This document shows positions 54,193 to 63,325 of a stretch of DNA of 64,000 bases, one piece after another (the stretch's first letter is position 1; the number at the start of each line of letters is the position of its first letter). The position numbers were made by a program, and so were the translations under genes. The stretch is from Jiella endophytica (lineage in GTDB: Bacteria > Pseudomonadota > Alphaproteobacteria > Rhizobiales > Rhizobiaceae), in contig NZ_SOZD01000001.1 in assembly GCF_004519335.1 (NCBI RefSeq), positions 806,001 to 870,000 on the forward strand, written 5' to 3'. Below the pieces are notes generated by a model, which was not told the origin of the DNA, made no database searches, and saw only the letters and a program-made list of their open reading frames with translations.

Positions 54193-55161
54193 ATGCGCGA
54201 TCCCTACGCCGTGCTCGGCGTCGCGAAGTCGGCGAGCGAAAAGGAGATCAAGTCCGCCTTTCGCAAGCTGGCGAAGAAATACCATCCGGACGCCCATTCC
54301 AACGATCCGACCGCCGCCGCTCGCTTCAACGAGGCGAACCAGGCCTATGAGATCCTTGGCGACAAGGACAAGCGGGCGCAGTTCGACCGCGGCGAGATCG
54401 ACGCCGAGGGCAAGCCGAAGTTCCAGGGTTTTGCGGGTGGCGATCCGTTCGGCGGCGCCGGCCCGTTTGCCGGCCAGCGGGCAAGGCCTGGCGGGTTCGA
54501 ATACCGCTCGTCCACCCGGGCCGAAGACTTCGACGCCGACAGCATCTTTTCCAGCCTCTTCGAAGGCGCCTTCGGCGGCGCCGGTGCTGCGGGTGCCAAG
54601 CGCACGACGGCGAGCGGCGGCTTTTCCGGCGCGCGACGCGCCGCCTCGAAGGGCGCCGACATCGCCGCCAATCTCAGCATCGACCTCGAGGACATCGTCT
54701 CGAATGAAAAAGTCGAGGTGGCCTTCGCCTCCGGCAAGAAGCTGGCGATCCGCCTGCCGCTCGGCGTCGAGGACGGCCAGACCATCCGGCTGCGCGGCCA
54801 GGGCCAGCCGGCGCCGGCAGCCGGCAGCGAGCCTGGCGACGCGCTGATCACCATCCGATTCTCCCCGCATGCCCGCTTCAGGGTGGACGGCCGCGACCTT
54901 CGATGCGGCGTCGACGTGCCGCTGCGCACCGCCGTCCTCGGCGGCCGGGTGGAGGTCGATACGCTGGACGGCCGGGTGGCGCTCAACGTTCCGGCCTGGA
55001 CGAATTCCGGCAAGACCTTCCGCTTCAAGGGCAAGGGCCTGACCACCAAGGAAGGCGGCCGCGGCGATCTCTACGTCAAGGCCGAGATCGTCCTGCCGAA
55101 GGGCGACCGCGAACTCGAGGAACTGATGCGCGAACGCTCGAACGAGCCCGCCGCAAGCTGA
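54193..55161 (+). CDS. DnaJ-class co-chaperone without zinc finger (CbpA-like)
   Basis: J-domain protein of 322 residues that stimulates DnaK. The N-terminal J-domain (1-68) contains the HPD motif in KKYHPDAHS. A Gly/Phe-rich linker (about 75-155) and two beta C-terminal domains follow (SIDLEDIVSNEKVEVAFASGKKLAIRLPLGVEDGQTIRLRG..., then LRCGVDVPLRTAVLGGRVEVDTLDGRVALNVP in pieces). The cysteine zinc finger of true DnaJ is absent, placing it with CbpA-like proteins. AAGGA precedes the ATG. Confidence 0.92.
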   Translation: MRDPYAVLGVAKSASEKEIKSAFRKLAKKYHPDAHSNDPTAAARFNEANQAYEILGDKDKRAQFDRGEIDAEGKPKFQGFAGGDPFGGAGPFAGQRARPGGFEYRSSTRAEDFDADSIFSSLFEGAFGGAGAAGAKRTTASGGFSGARRAASKGADIAANLSIDLEDIVSNEKVEVAFASGKKLAIRLPLGVEDGQTIRLRGQGQPAPAAGSEPGDALITIRFSPHARFRVDGRDLRCGVDVPLRTAVLGGRVEVDTLDGRVALNVPAWTNSGKTFRFKGKGLTTKEGGRGDLYVKAEIVLPKGDRELEELMRERSNEPAAS

Positions 55162-55282
55162 CCGTCACCGGCGCAACACTGGCGTGCCACGCCGGTGCTG
55201 CACCTGCTTGATGCACCCTGCCCTCTGTGCCATACCCCCGCCGCACAAAGATTTATCAGAAATCCATCGAGGGACACGCGCC

Positions 55283-56104
55283 ATGGCTGCATCATACGGT
55301 CTGATGGAGGGCAAGCGCGGTCTCGTCATGGGGGTCGCCAACAACCGATCGATCGCCTGGGGCATCGCCAAGGCTCTCGCCGACGCCGGCGCGGAGCTGG
55401 CACTGACCTATCAGGGCGACGCCCTGAAGAAGCGCGTCGCGCCGCTCGCCGAGGAACTCGGCGCCTTCGTCGCCGGCCATTGCGACGTCACCGACGAGAC
55501 CACGATCGACGCCGTCTTTGCCGAACTCGAGGCGAAGTGGGGCAGGATCGACTTCGTCGTCCACGCCATCGCCTTTTCCGACAAGGACGAACTGACCGGC
55601 CGCTACGTCGAGACCAGCCGCGAGAACTTCCGCAAGACCATGGACGTCTCGGTCTATTCGCTGACCTCGATCACCGCCCGGGCCGAAAAGCTGATGAACG
55701 AGGGCGGTTCGATCCTGACGCTGACCTATTACGGCGCCGAGAAGGTGATGCCGCACTACAACGTCATGGGCGTCGCCAAGGCGGCGCTCGAGGCTTCCGT
55801 GCGCTATCTCGCGGTCGACCTCGGCAAGCAGGCGATCCGGGTCAACGCCATCTCGGCCGGGCCGATCAAGACGCTTGCCGCCTCCGGGATCGGCGACTTC
55901 CGCTATATTCTGAAGTGGAACGAGTACAATGCCCCGCTGAAGCGCTCGGTGACCATCGACGAGGTCGGCCAGTCGGCGCTCTACCTCCTCTCCGACATGT
56001 CCCGCGGCGTCACCGGCGAAGTGCATCACGTCGACTGCGGCTACCATACGGTCGGCATGAAGGCGGTCGATGCCCCGGACATCTCGGTGGTCAAGGACGC
56101 CTGA
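55283..56104 (+). CDS. fabI: Enoyl-[acyl-carrier-protein] reductase (NADH)
   Basis: Last reductive step of each fatty acid elongation cycle; target of triclosan and related inhibitors. The short-chain dehydrogenase-like product has 273 residues, with MEGKRGLVMGVANNRSIAWGIA at the cofactor site and the catalytic Y159-x6-K166 (HYNVMGVAK) with Y149/Y150 nearby (TLTYYGAEK). The C-terminal CGYHTVGM is family-typical. The ATG at 55283 follows GAGGGA; upstream frame extension is not used. It is 121 bp after the J-domain gene on the same strand. Confidence 0.97.
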   Translation: MAASYGLMEGKRGLVMGVANNRSIAWGIAKALADAGAELALTYQGDALKKRVAPLAEELGAFVAGHCDVTDETTIDAVFAELEAKWGRIDFVVHAIAFSDKDELTGRYVETSRENFRKTMDVSVYSLTSITARAEKLMNEGGSILTLTYYGAEKVMPHYNVMGVAKAALEASVRYLAVDLGKQAIRVNAISAGPIKTLAASGIGDFRYILKWNEYNAPLKRSVTIDEVGQSALYLLSDMSRGVTGEVHHVDCGYHTVGMKAVDAPDISVVKDA

Positions 56105-56220
56105 TTCCGCAGAAGCTGCCGGATCGACCGGTCCGGCGCCCGCATCGCAAGCATCGAACAGCCGCCGCCGCGCTGGCCCGAGGTCGGGCGCGGCCCATTC
56201 AGCGTGGACACCACCCCTCG

Positions 56221-56832
56221 ATGAAACACGACGCCCTGCGGCACATGCCGGAACTCTATATCAGCCGGCACGGCCAGACCGACTGGAATGCCGAGGGCCG
56301 GCTGCAGGGCCAGGTGGAGGTGCCGCTCAACCGGCTCGGCGAGGCGCAGGCGCGGCGCAACGGGCGCTATCTCCTCAACGTCCTGAAGACTCGCGCCAGC
56401 GAATTCCGCTTTGTCGCGAGCCCGCTCGGCAGGGCCTCCCACACGATGCGGATCATCCGCTATGAGCTCGGCCTCGATCCGGACGGCTTCGAGACGGACG
56501 CGCGGCTGATGGAGCTCGACTTCGGCGGCTGGGGCGGCTCGACCATGACCGAGATCGCGACGTTCGACGCCGAGGGCATTCGCCGACGCAAGGCCGACAA
56601 ATGGGGATTTGTGCCGCCGGGCGACGGCGCCGAATCCTACGCCATGCTCGCCGAGCGGGTTCGGCCTTTGTTTCAGGCGATCGACCGGCCGACGGTGATC
56701 GTCGCCCATGGCGGCATCGCCCGCAGCTTTCTCGCGCTCTATACCGGCCTCGACGGCCAGGAGGCGGCCCGCATCGGCATCCCCCACGACCGGCTGCTGC
56801 ATGCGGCCAGGTCGCGCATCGAGTGGGTCTGA
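56221..56832 (+). CDS. Histidine phosphatase (phosphoglycerate mutase-like)
   Basis: A 203-residue member of the histidine phosphatase superfamily. Phospho-accepting His is in LYISRHGQTDWNAEGRLQGQ, the second histidine in IVAHGGIARSF, with Arg in SPLGRASHTM. Such proteins include broad-specificity phosphatases and mutases; the substrate is not clear. The start could be 56221 or 56245; neither has a strong ribosome site. It follows fabI by 116 bp. Confidence 0.88.
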   Translation: MKHDALRHMPELYISRHGQTDWNAEGRLQGQVEVPLNRLGEAQARRNGRYLLNVLKTRASEFRFVASPLGRASHTMRIIRYELGLDPDGFETDARLMELDFGGWGGSTMTEIATFDAEGIRRRKADKWGFVPPGDGAESYAMLAERVRPLFQAIDRPTVIVAHGGIARSFLALYTGLDGQEAARIGIPHDRLLHAARSRIEWV

Positions 56833-56942
56833 CGCCGAGCAAATGCAAAAAACGGCAAGAGCGCGCACAAAAAAAGGGCCCATGGCGGGACCCTGACAGG
56901 TCCGGACGTGGCTTGCGCCACGCCCGGCTTTAGATATTCGAC

Positions 56943-57119
56943 TTAGTGCTCGGCGCGCCGCAGTCGCTCGATTTCTTCCTTGAGCCGCAGCTTCTTCAAC
57001 TTCATCTCCCTGATCTCCGCATCGCTCATGGCTGGCTTTGAGGCAAAGGCTGCCGTAATCTCTTGATCGAGGGCAGAATGGCGCTGCTCCAGCGTCGTGA
57101 TGTGGGTGTTCAAGGACAT
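56943..57119 (-). CDS. DUF465/YdcH-family small protein
   Basis: A 58-residue helical hairpin protein: THITTLEQRHSALDQEI and MSDAEIREMKLKKLRLKEEIERLR. The ATG at 57119 has GAAGGGAG 7-14 bases before it, whereas the ATG at 57125 lies directly after the ribosome site and is too close, so 57119 is the start. Function of the family is unknown. It is divergent from a second DUF465 gene. Confidence 0.88.
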   Translation of the reverse strand: MSLNTHITTLEQRHSALDQEITAAFASKPAMSDAEIREMKLKKLRLKEEIERLRRAEH

Positions 57120-57194
57120 GGGCATCTCCCTTCGAGAGTTGGGTCCGGCACGCCAGACTTGAGCCGTGACTGAAACCCGGCGAGCGTGTCATAA

Positions 57195-57227
57195 AACCTT
57201 GGTACTGTCGAACGGCGAAACAAGGTT
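57195..57227. promoter_or_regulatory. Inverted repeat between the two DUF465 genes
   Basis: AACCTTG (57195-57201) and CAAGGTT (57221-57227) are perfect inverted arms separated by 19 bp. A second palindrome, GGTCA-AC-TGACC, lies at 57234-57245. Both sit in the shared promoter region of the divergent genes. A common regulator is inferred, none is known. Confidence 0.4.
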
Positions 57228-57332
57228 CCGGCGGGTCAACTGACCGGGCGGTTTACAAATTTTGAAGGTGTGGCAAGAGCTTCGATGTGGCCGGCTGACG
57301 GTCCCGCGGCGAAGTGTCTCGAAAGGGTACAG

Positions 57333-57536
57333 ATGGGGGAACAGGAGCAGGCGGCGCTCAGGCTGGAAGTGGCGAGGCTTCGCCAGGACCACGCGGATTT
57401 CGACGCGGCGGTCGAGGCAATGGAGGCGATGGGCTGCGACCGCCTGCGCGTCCAGCGCATGAAGAAGAAGAAGCTCGCCATCAAGGACAAGCTGCAGGAC
57501 CTCGAGGATCAGATCATACCGGACATCATCGCGTGA
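57333..57536 (+). CDS. DUF465/YdcH-family small protein
   Basis: A 67-residue, helix-rich protein: [21 protein letters not shown] and [27 protein letters not shown]. The ATG at 57333 follows GAAAGGG; the frame upstream to 57270 is not supported. It is a divergent paralogue of the previous gene and lies in the purE-purK operon, with purE starting three bases after its stop (or overlapping it if the GTG at 57533 is used). Confidence 0.88.
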   Translation: MGEQEQAALRLEVARLRQDHADFDAAVEAMEAMGCDRLRVQRMKKKKLAIKDKLQDLEDQIIPDIIA

Positions 57537-57538
57537 GC

Positions 57539-58030
57539 ATGCCGAAATCTCCCGTCGCCATCATCATGGGCAGCCAGTCCGACTGGCCGGTGATGAAGAA
57601 CGCCGCCGATACGCTGGATCGTCTCGGCGTCGGCTATGACGCCCGCATCGTCTCGGCCCACCGGACGCCGGAGCGACTCTACGACTTCGCCAAAGGTGCG
57701 CGCGCCAAGGGGTTCAAGGTGATCATCGCCGGTGCCGGCGGTGCCGCGCATCTGCCGGGCATGACGGCGGCGATGACGCCGCTGCCGGTGTTCGGCGTGC
57801 CGGTCGAGAGCCGCGCTCTGTCCGGCAAGGACAGCCTTTTGTCGATCGTCCAGATGCCTGCCGGCGTGCCGGTCGGAACTCTTGCCATCGGCCGTGCCGG
57901 TGCCGTCAACGCGGCGCTGCTGGCGGCGGCGGTCCTCGCGCTGTCGGACGAGGCTCTCGCAGAGCGCCTCGACGCCTGGCGCGATGCCCAGACGGCGGCG
58001 GTCGAGACCAGCCCGAGGGACGAATCGTGA
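57539..58030 (+). CDS. purE: N5-carboxyaminoimidazole ribonucleotide mutase
   Basis: Purine synthesis enzyme of 163 residues (class I PurE) that rearranges N5-CAIR, the product of PurK, to CAIR. Landmarks are [60 protein letters not shown] and [16 protein letters not shown]. The start is ATG 57539; a GTG at 57533 overlapping the previous stop is possible. It is followed by purK with a 4-bp overlap (GTGA). Confidence 0.97.
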   Translation: MPKSPVAIIMGSQSDWPVMKNAADTLDRLGVGYDARIVSAHRTPERLYDFAKGARAKGFKVIIAGAGGAAHLPGMTAAMTPLPVFGVPVESRALSGKDSLLSIVQMPAGVPVGTLAIGRAGAVNAALLAAAVLALSDEALAERLDAWRDAQTAAVETSPRDES

Positions 58031-59115
58031 GCGGCTTCCCGCTCCGGCCCGGTGCCACCGTCGGCATCGTCGGCGGCGGTCAGCTCGGCCGCATGCTGGC
58101 GCTTGCCGCGGCGCGCTTCGGCTACAGGATCGCCGTCCTCGACCCCGATCCCGGCTGCCCGGCCGCCCAGGTCGCCAGCACCATGATCGTCGGCCCCTAT
58201 GGCGACGGCGCCCTGCTCGCCCAGCTCGCATCGGTCTCGGACGTCGTCAGCTACGAGTTCGAGAACGTCGCCGTCGAACCCTTGCGCAAGGCGCTCGGCG
58301 ACACGGTGCTGTCGCCGCCTGCCGAAGCACTCGAAGTCTCCCAGGACCGGGTGGTCGAGAAGGCGTTTCTCAACGGCATCGGGATCGCCACCGCCGAGTG
58401 GCGGGCGATCGACGCGCCGGACGAGCTCGGCCACGCGCTTCTCGATCTCGGCGGCGACTGCATCCTGAAGACCCGCCGTTTCGGCTATGACGGCAAGGGG
58501 CAGGCGCGCATCAACGCCAAATCCACCTTCACCGACGCTTTCGAAAGCATCGGCAAGGCCCCGGCGATACTCGAAAAGATGGTGCCCTTCGCCTTCGAGA
58601 TCTCGGTGATCGCAGCCAGGGGTCGCGATGGTGCGATCGTCGCCTATGATCCGGCCGAGAACGTCCACACGCTCGGCATCCTGAAATCCTCGACCGTGCC
58701 CGGTCGGGTGACCGGCGAACTCGCCAGGGCGGCCCGGGAGATCGCCGGCCGGATCCTGTCCCACCTCGACTATGTCGGCGTCATCGGCATCGAGTTCTTC
58801 GTCGGCAAGGACGGCGCGCTCTTCGTCAACGAGATCGCGCCGCGGGTGCACAATTCCGGCCATTGGACGGAGGCGGCCTGCCTCGCTTCGCAATTCGAGA
58901 ATCACGTCCGGGCGATCGCCGGCCTGCCGCTGGCAAGCCCCGAGCGGCATTTCGACTGCGTGATGGATAACCTCATCGGCGATGATGTCGAGCGCTTCGA
59001 CGACCTCGTCGCCGCACCGCGGAGCGTCGTCCATCTCTACGGCAAGAGCGAGGTGCGCCGCGGCCGCAAGATGGGTCACGTCACCCGCGTGACGCCGCTT
59101 TCGAGCGGCGCCTGA
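58027..59115 (+). CDS. purK: N5-carboxyaminoimidazole ribonucleotide synthase
   Basis: ATP-grasp enzyme of 362 residues that carboxylates AIR using ATP and bicarbonate, ahead of Pur[24 protein letters not shown] at the N-terminus, [19 protein letters not shown] and [15 protein letters not shown] in the ATP and metal sites identify it. The GTG start at 58027 overlaps the purE stop, so the two are translationally coupled. Confidence 0.97.
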   Translation: MSGFPLRPGATVGIVGGGQLGRMLALAAARFGYRIAVLDPDPGCPAAQVASTMIVGPYGDGALLAQLASVSDVVSYEFENVAVEPLRKALGDTVLSPPAEALEVSQDRVVEKAFLNGIGIATAEWRAIDAPDELGHALLDLGGDCILKTRRFGYDGKGQARINAKSTFTDAFESIGKAPAILEKMVPFAFEISVIAARGRDGAIVAYDPAENVHTLGILKSSTVPGRVTGELARAAREIAGRILSHLDYVGVIGIEFFVGKDGALFVNEIAPRVHNSGHWTEAACLASQFENHVRAIAGLPLASPERHFDCVMDNLIGDDVERFDDLVAAPRSVVHLYGKSEVRRGRKMGHVTRVTPLSSGA

Positions 59116-59288
59116 GCGGCTTTAAGCGGGCAGTTGATGACCGCTTTGTGCCGGACGGCAGATTGACATCGATCCGTCTTCTGGCTATCTGGCTGGCATC
59201 AGTCCCGGCGCACCCGAAATGGTGCGCCTTTCATTGTGCGGCGGAGCGGAAGGATCCCGATCGTCGCGACGATCGATCCGGTGAAGTC

Positions 59289-59414
59289 ATGAAGATCAAG
59301 AATTCCCTGAAGGCTCTGAAGTCCCGCCACCGCGCCAACCGCATGGTTCGCCGCAAGGGACGCATCTACATCATCAACAAGGAAGCGCCGCGCTTCAAGG
59401 CCCGCCAGGGCTGA
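59289..59414 (+). CDS. rpmJ: Ribosomal protein bL36, zinc-free (C-) type
   Basis: A 41-residue basic ribosomal protein ([19 protein letters not shown], then [21 protein letters not shown]). It lacks the C-x2-C...C-x4-H zinc ligands of the classic form, as in the YkgO-like variant used by many alphaproteobacteria. The ATG at 59289 follows GGTGAAG by three bases; a start upstream at 59148 is not supported. Followed by a strong terminator. Confidence 0.95.
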   Translation: MKIKNSLKALKSRHRANRMVRRKGRIYIINKEAPRFKARQG

Positions 59415-59463
59415 CGCGCCGCGCCGGGCGACGCCCGGACGCGCCTTGCTTGCAATGCATCGA

Positions 59464-59493
59464 CCCGCCCGCAGTCCGCTGCGGGCGGGTTTT
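59464..59493 (+). terminator. Intrinsic terminator after rpmJ
   Basis: CCCGCCCGCAG pairs perfectly with CTGCGGGCGGG over a TCCG loop, followed by TTTT. Eleven base pairs, about 50 bp after the rpmJ stop. Confidence 0.92.
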
Positions 59494-59550
59494 CGCGTTT
59501 CACGCATTCGTCAAATTGACAGTAGCCCGGCGATGAAGGAGTCTTCGCCG

Positions 59551-60339
59551 ATGCGGTTGACGATGCTTCTCGCCTCGGTGATTCCCCTCGCCTTTGCGCT
59601 GCCGGCGATTTCGGCGGCGCAGGAGACGCCGAATCTGACCTTGCCCGACGGGCCACCCGCCGACGAGGAGGCGCCCGGGGCCGAGCCTGGGGGGCGGGAC
59701 GACAATTCCCCGATGATCGTGCCGCCGCCGGACGAAGCGCCCGATACGGCGCCGGACGCCTTCGGGAGCGATCCCCTTGCCGAGGACGACACGCCGGACG
59801 AGGCAGCCCCCGCCGATCCGAAAAATCCCGCCGTCGCCGACAAGCCGGACGAAACTCGCGAGGAAAAGATCGAGCGGCTGTTCTCCGAGCTTCGCAAGCA
59901 GGCGGACGGCAGCAAGGCCACCCGGATCGCCGCGCGGATCGAGCGCGAATGGCGCCGCTCCGGCAGCGCCACCGTCGATCTCCTGATGCAGCGCGCCGCC
60001 AAGGCGATGGCCGACAAGAACAATGCCGCGGCGCTCGACGTGCTCGACCAGACGCTGGTCCTCGACCCCGGCTATGCCGAGGCCTGGAACCGCCGGGCAA
60101 CGCTGAACTTCACCATGGACCGCTGGGGCCGCTCGCTGGCCGATATCGAGCAGACCCTCGCCCGCGAGCCGCGCCACTGGGGCGCCCTGATGGGTCTCGG
60201 GATGATCCTCGAGCGTCTCGACGAGAAGCAGAAGGCCTTCGACACCTACATGAAGGTGCTGGCGGTCTATCCGGCGCTGAAATCCGCCCAGGATGCCGCA
60301 GCGCGCCTCGCCGACGACCTGACCGGCCCGGCGATCTGA
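59551..60339 (+). CDS. Exported tetratricopeptide-repeat protein
   Basis: A 262-residue protein with a signal peptide (LTMLLASVIPLAFALPAISAAQ), an acidic Pro/Asp-rich region (about 28-95) and a helical domain with TPR-like repeats (NNAAALDVLDQTLVLDPGYAEAWNRRATLNFTMDRW, DIEQTLAREPRHWGALMGLG, KAFDTYMKVLAVYPALKSAQ). The ATG at 59551 with AAGGAG at 59536-59541 is preferred to the one at 59533. It is exported, probably to bind partners; function unknown. Confidence 0.85.
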   Translation: MRLTMLLASVIPLAFALPAISAAQETPNLTLPDGPPADEEAPGAEPGGRDDNSPMIVPPPDEAPDTAPDAFGSDPLAEDDTPDEAAPADPKNPAVADKPDETREEKIERLFSELRKQADGSKATRIAARIEREWRRSGSATVDLLMQRAAKAMADKNNAAALDVLDQTLVLDPGYAEAWNRRATLNFTMDRWGRSLADIEQTLAREPRHWGALMGLGMILERLDEKQKAFDTYMKVLAVYPALKSAQDAAARLADDLTGPAI

Positions 60340-60734
60340 ACCGCTGCCGGCGAGCCTCTGGAGCATCGGGCGCCAGCAGGACGCATCAGGGACCCTCCAA
60401 CTCACTGAATCACCGCATCGTGCTCTCCGACAATCGATTCCGATTTTCGGGCCGATGCCGTGGCTTTCGTCGCTTTTCCTTCAGGGCCGCTCGCGTGCCG
60501 GCCGGCCTCGTCATGGGTGATCGCCCGTCCTCGGCACGGCTTCCTTCGCGCCGGATTTTCCGTTTGATCCGGGCAGGATAGCCCAATCGCGACGGACAAA
60601 TGGTCACCGACAGGGCGATCCCGCAACCTGGCGAGACTCGACAGAACAGCCATAATTGGCTAGCTACCCCGCATGATCTTCCCAGATAGCAGAGACCTTC
60701 GTCGCCGCGCGTCATCGAATTCGAGGCCCTCGAT
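60340..60734 (+). other. Region upstream of the proVWX operon
   Basis: 395 bp with no recognised gene. A promoter-like pair and a palindromic centre GCCATAATTGGC lie near 60638-60666, within 75-100 bp of the proV start. Short frames here lack support. Confidence 0.6.
60638..60666 (+). promoter_or_regulatory. Candidate promoter for proVWX
   Basis: TCGACA, 17 bp, TAGCTA, with GCCA-TAAT-TGGC between them (60649-60660). The symmetric sequence inside the promoter spacer would suit a repressor or activator site. Weak evidence. Confidence 0.3.
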
Positions 60735-61940
60735 TTGAGTGAAACAGACGCGCTCACCGTAAGAAATCTCTTCAAAGTGTTTGGAGAGCGACCGCAGGAA
60801 GCGATCGAACTCTATCGTTCCGGCAAGAACAAGGACGAGATATTCTCGGAAACCGGGATGATGCTTGGCGTATCGGACGCCAGCTTTACAGTTCGCGAGG
60901 GTGAAATCTTTGTCGTCATGGGCCTATCGGGCTCCGGCAAGTCGACGCTCGTGCGGATGCTCAACCGGCTGATCACTCCCTCTTCCGGGGAGATCCTCGT
61001 CAAGGACAAGGACATCGCGAAGATGTCCGACAAGGAGCTGATCGAGTTCCGCCGCAAGCATGTGTCGATGGTGTTCCAGTCCTTCGCGCTGCTGCCGCAT
61101 CTGACCGTCCTGCAGAACGCCGCCTTCGGCCTCGAGCTTTCCGGGGTCGATGTTCCCACCCGCGAGAAGCGCGCCGGCGAGGCGCTCGATCAGGTCGGCC
61201 TCGCACCTTACGGCGGCGCCTATCCGAACGAGCTCTCCGGCGGCATGCAGCAGCGCGTCGGGCTTGCCAGAGCACTCGCCAACGATCCGTCGATCCTCCT
61301 GATGGACGAAGCCTTCAGCGCCCTCGACCCGCTGATCCGCACCGAGATGCAGGACGAACTCCTCGCCCTTCAGGCCGAACAGCGCCGGACGATCGTGTTC
61401 ATTTCCCACGATCTCGACGAGGCCATGCGGATCGGCGACCGGATCGCCATCATGGAAGGCGGTCGCGTCGTCCAGGTCGGCACACCCGACGAGATCCTCA
61501 ACGATCCCGCCGACGATTATGTCCGCTCGTTCTTCCGCGGCGTGAACGTCACCAACGTCCTTTCCGCCGGCGATATCGCGGCGAAGCGCCAGGTCACGAT
61601 CTACGAGCGCGACGACAATCTGCGCGGCGCACTGAAGCGCATCGCCGAGGCCGATCGCGATTTTGCCTATGTCATCGACGCAAAGCAGCGATTCCACGGC
61701 GTCGTCTCGGCGGCATCGCTCGAGGCGGCGCTGCACGAGAGCGCCCCGAGCATGCAGAGCGCCTTCCTCTCCGGCGTGACGCCGCTGAAGGCAGACACCA
61801 AGGTCGGCGAGATCATAACGCCGGTGGCCGAGGCGCCATGCGGCCTGCCGGTGGTCGACGACGATGGCCGCTATCTCGGCGTCGTCTCGCGCAGCCTGCT
61901 TTTGCAGGCGCTGGATCGCGCGGAGACGGCCCATGACTGA
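60735..61940 (+). CDS. proV: ProV-type betaine/proline ABC transporter ATPase
   Basis: ATP-binding subunit of an osmoprotectant importer, 401 residues. Walker [10 protein letters not shown] (63-71), Q-loop FQSFALLPH, signature [15 protein letters not shown], Walker [12 protein letters not shown], His switch [12 protein letters not shown]-terminal CBS-like part (about 275-395, with [15 protein letters not shown] and [17 protein letters not shown]) follows, as in ProV/OpuAA, and may sense ionic strength. The start is TTG at 60735 with GAGG about ten bases before it. Confidence 0.94.
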   Translation: MSETDALTVRNLFKVFGERPQEAIELYRSGKNKDEIFSETGMMLGVSDASFTVREGEIFVVMGLSGSGKSTLVRMLNRLITPSSGEILVKDKDIAKMSDKELIEFRRKHVSMVFQSFALLPHLTVLQNAAFGLELSGVDVPTREKRAGEALDQVGLAPYGGAYPNELSGGMQQRVGLARALANDPSILLMDEAFSALDPLIRTEMQDELLALQAEQRRTIVFISHDLDEAMRIGDRIAIMEGGRVVQVGTPDEILNDPADDYVRSFFRGVNVTNVLSAGDIAAKRQVTIYERDDNLRGALKRIAEADRDFAYVIDAKQRFHGVVSAASLEAALHESAPSMQSAFLSGVTPLKADTKVGEIITPVAEAPCGLPVVDDDGRYLGVVSRSLLLQALDRAETAHD

Positions 61941-63222
61941 GTTCTCCATGACCGACACCCTCAATCCATCGGGCGAGACGGCGGGCGCGCAGGACGCGAC
62001 CCTTGTCGCCCAGAACTCCAACCCCTGGGCCTCTGGCTCGTCGGATGGCGGAAGCTCCGCCGGCGGCGATGCAGCCGGGTCCGCCGCGAGCGGAACCGAT
62101 GCCGCGGGTGCTGCCGGTGGCGGCGCGCCGGATGCCGGGGCCGCAGCATCGAACCCTTGGGGCGGCGGCACCGGCGACGCGGCAGGCGCTTCGGGTGGCG
62201 GGGGCGCCGATGCCGCCGCGACGCCGGACTGGCTCTCCAACGTCGCGCCTGCGCCGGAGCAGCATTTCCATCCGCTGCATCCGTTCGATCATGCGGTGAT
62301 CCCGCTCCAGAGCTGGGTCGAGCATCTCCTCGACTGGGTGGTCACGAACTTCCGGCCGCTGTTCCAGGCGATCCGCTGGCCGATCGACACGGTGCTGTCC
62401 GGCGTCAACTCCATCCTGCTCGGTACGCCGTCGCTGCTCATGCTGGCGATCATTGGCCTACTCGCCTGGCAGCTCGCCGGTCCGCGCCTTGCCGTCGGCG
62501 CGATCGTGGCGATGACGTTCATTGGGCTGATCGGCGCCTGGAGCCAGGCGATGGTGACGCTTTCGCTGGTGATCACGGCGGTGTTCTTCTGTGCCGTCAT
62601 CGGCCTGCCGCTCGGCATCTGGGTCGCCCGGAACGACCGCGTAGCCGGCATCGTGCGGCCGATCCTCGACGCCATGCAGACGACGCCGGCCTTCGTCTAT
62701 CTGGTGCCGATCGTCATGCTGTTCGGCATCGGCAACGTTCCAGGCGTCGTGGTGACGATCATCTTCGCCCTGCCGCCGCTGGTCCGCTTGACCAATCTCG
62801 GCATCCGCCAGGTGCCGAAGGACCTCATCGAGGCGGCCCGTTCCTTCGGCGCTTCGGACCGCCAGCTGCTCTACAAGGTGCAGCTGCCGATCGCCATGCC
62901 GACGATCATGGCAGGGCTCAACCAGACCCTCATGCTGGGCCTGTCGATGGTGGTGATCGCCTCGATGATCGCCGTCGGCGGCCTCGGACAGATGGTGCTG
63001 CGCGGCATCGGCCGGCTCGACATGGGCCTCGCCACCGTCGGCGGCATCGGAATCGTCATCCTGGCGATCATCATCGACCGGATGACGCAGTCGCTGGGCG
63101 TCTCGCGCCGCGAGCGCGGCAATATCGCCTGGCACGACACGGGGCCGATCGGCCTCGTCAAGCGGCTCACCGGCCGCGCCGCGAGCAGCAGCAAGACCGC
63201 CGGCGCAGCCAGGCAGGCCTGA
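61933..63222 (+). CDS. proW: ProW-type permease with long low-complexity N-terminus
   Basis: Membrane subunit of the same transporter, 429 residues. The ATG at 61933 overlaps the end of proV by 8 bp and follows GGAG. Residues about 10-100 are a Gly/Ala/Ser-rich, apparently disordered extension containing two NPW motifs, absent or shorter in E. coli ProW; then come helices with the ABC permease EAA loop [23 protein letters not shown]. The rest reads as normal ProW, including [26 protein letters not shown]. Confidence 0.93.
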   Translation: MTEFSMTDTLNPSGETAGAQDATLVAQNSNPWASGSSDGGSSAGGDAAGSAASGTDAAGAAGGGAPDAGAAASNPWGGGTGDAAGASGGGGADAAATPDWLSNVAPAPEQHFHPLHPFDHAVIPLQSWVEHLLDWVVTNFRPLFQAIRWPIDTVLSGVNSILLGTPSLLMLAIIGLLAWQLAGPRLAVGAIVAMTFIGLIGAWSQAMVTLSLVITAVFFCAVIGLPLGIWVARNDRVAGIVRPILDAMQTTPAFVYLVPIVMLFGIGNVPGVVVTIIFALPPLVRLTNLGIRQVPKDLIEAARSFGASDRQLLYKVQLPIAMPTIMAGLNQTLMLGLSMVVIASMIAVGGLGQMVLRGIGRLDMGLATVGGIGIVILAIIIDRMTQSLGVSRRERGNIAWHDTGPIGLVKRLTGRAASSSKTAGAARQA

Positions 63223-63325
63223 GACTTCACGGCGGCCGGCACAACAGCCGGTCGCGCATCGAAGGTGACCGTGGCCGACCGTTCCGGCGCCGCGGACACA
63301 TGCATCACAGACAAGGAGATCGTAG

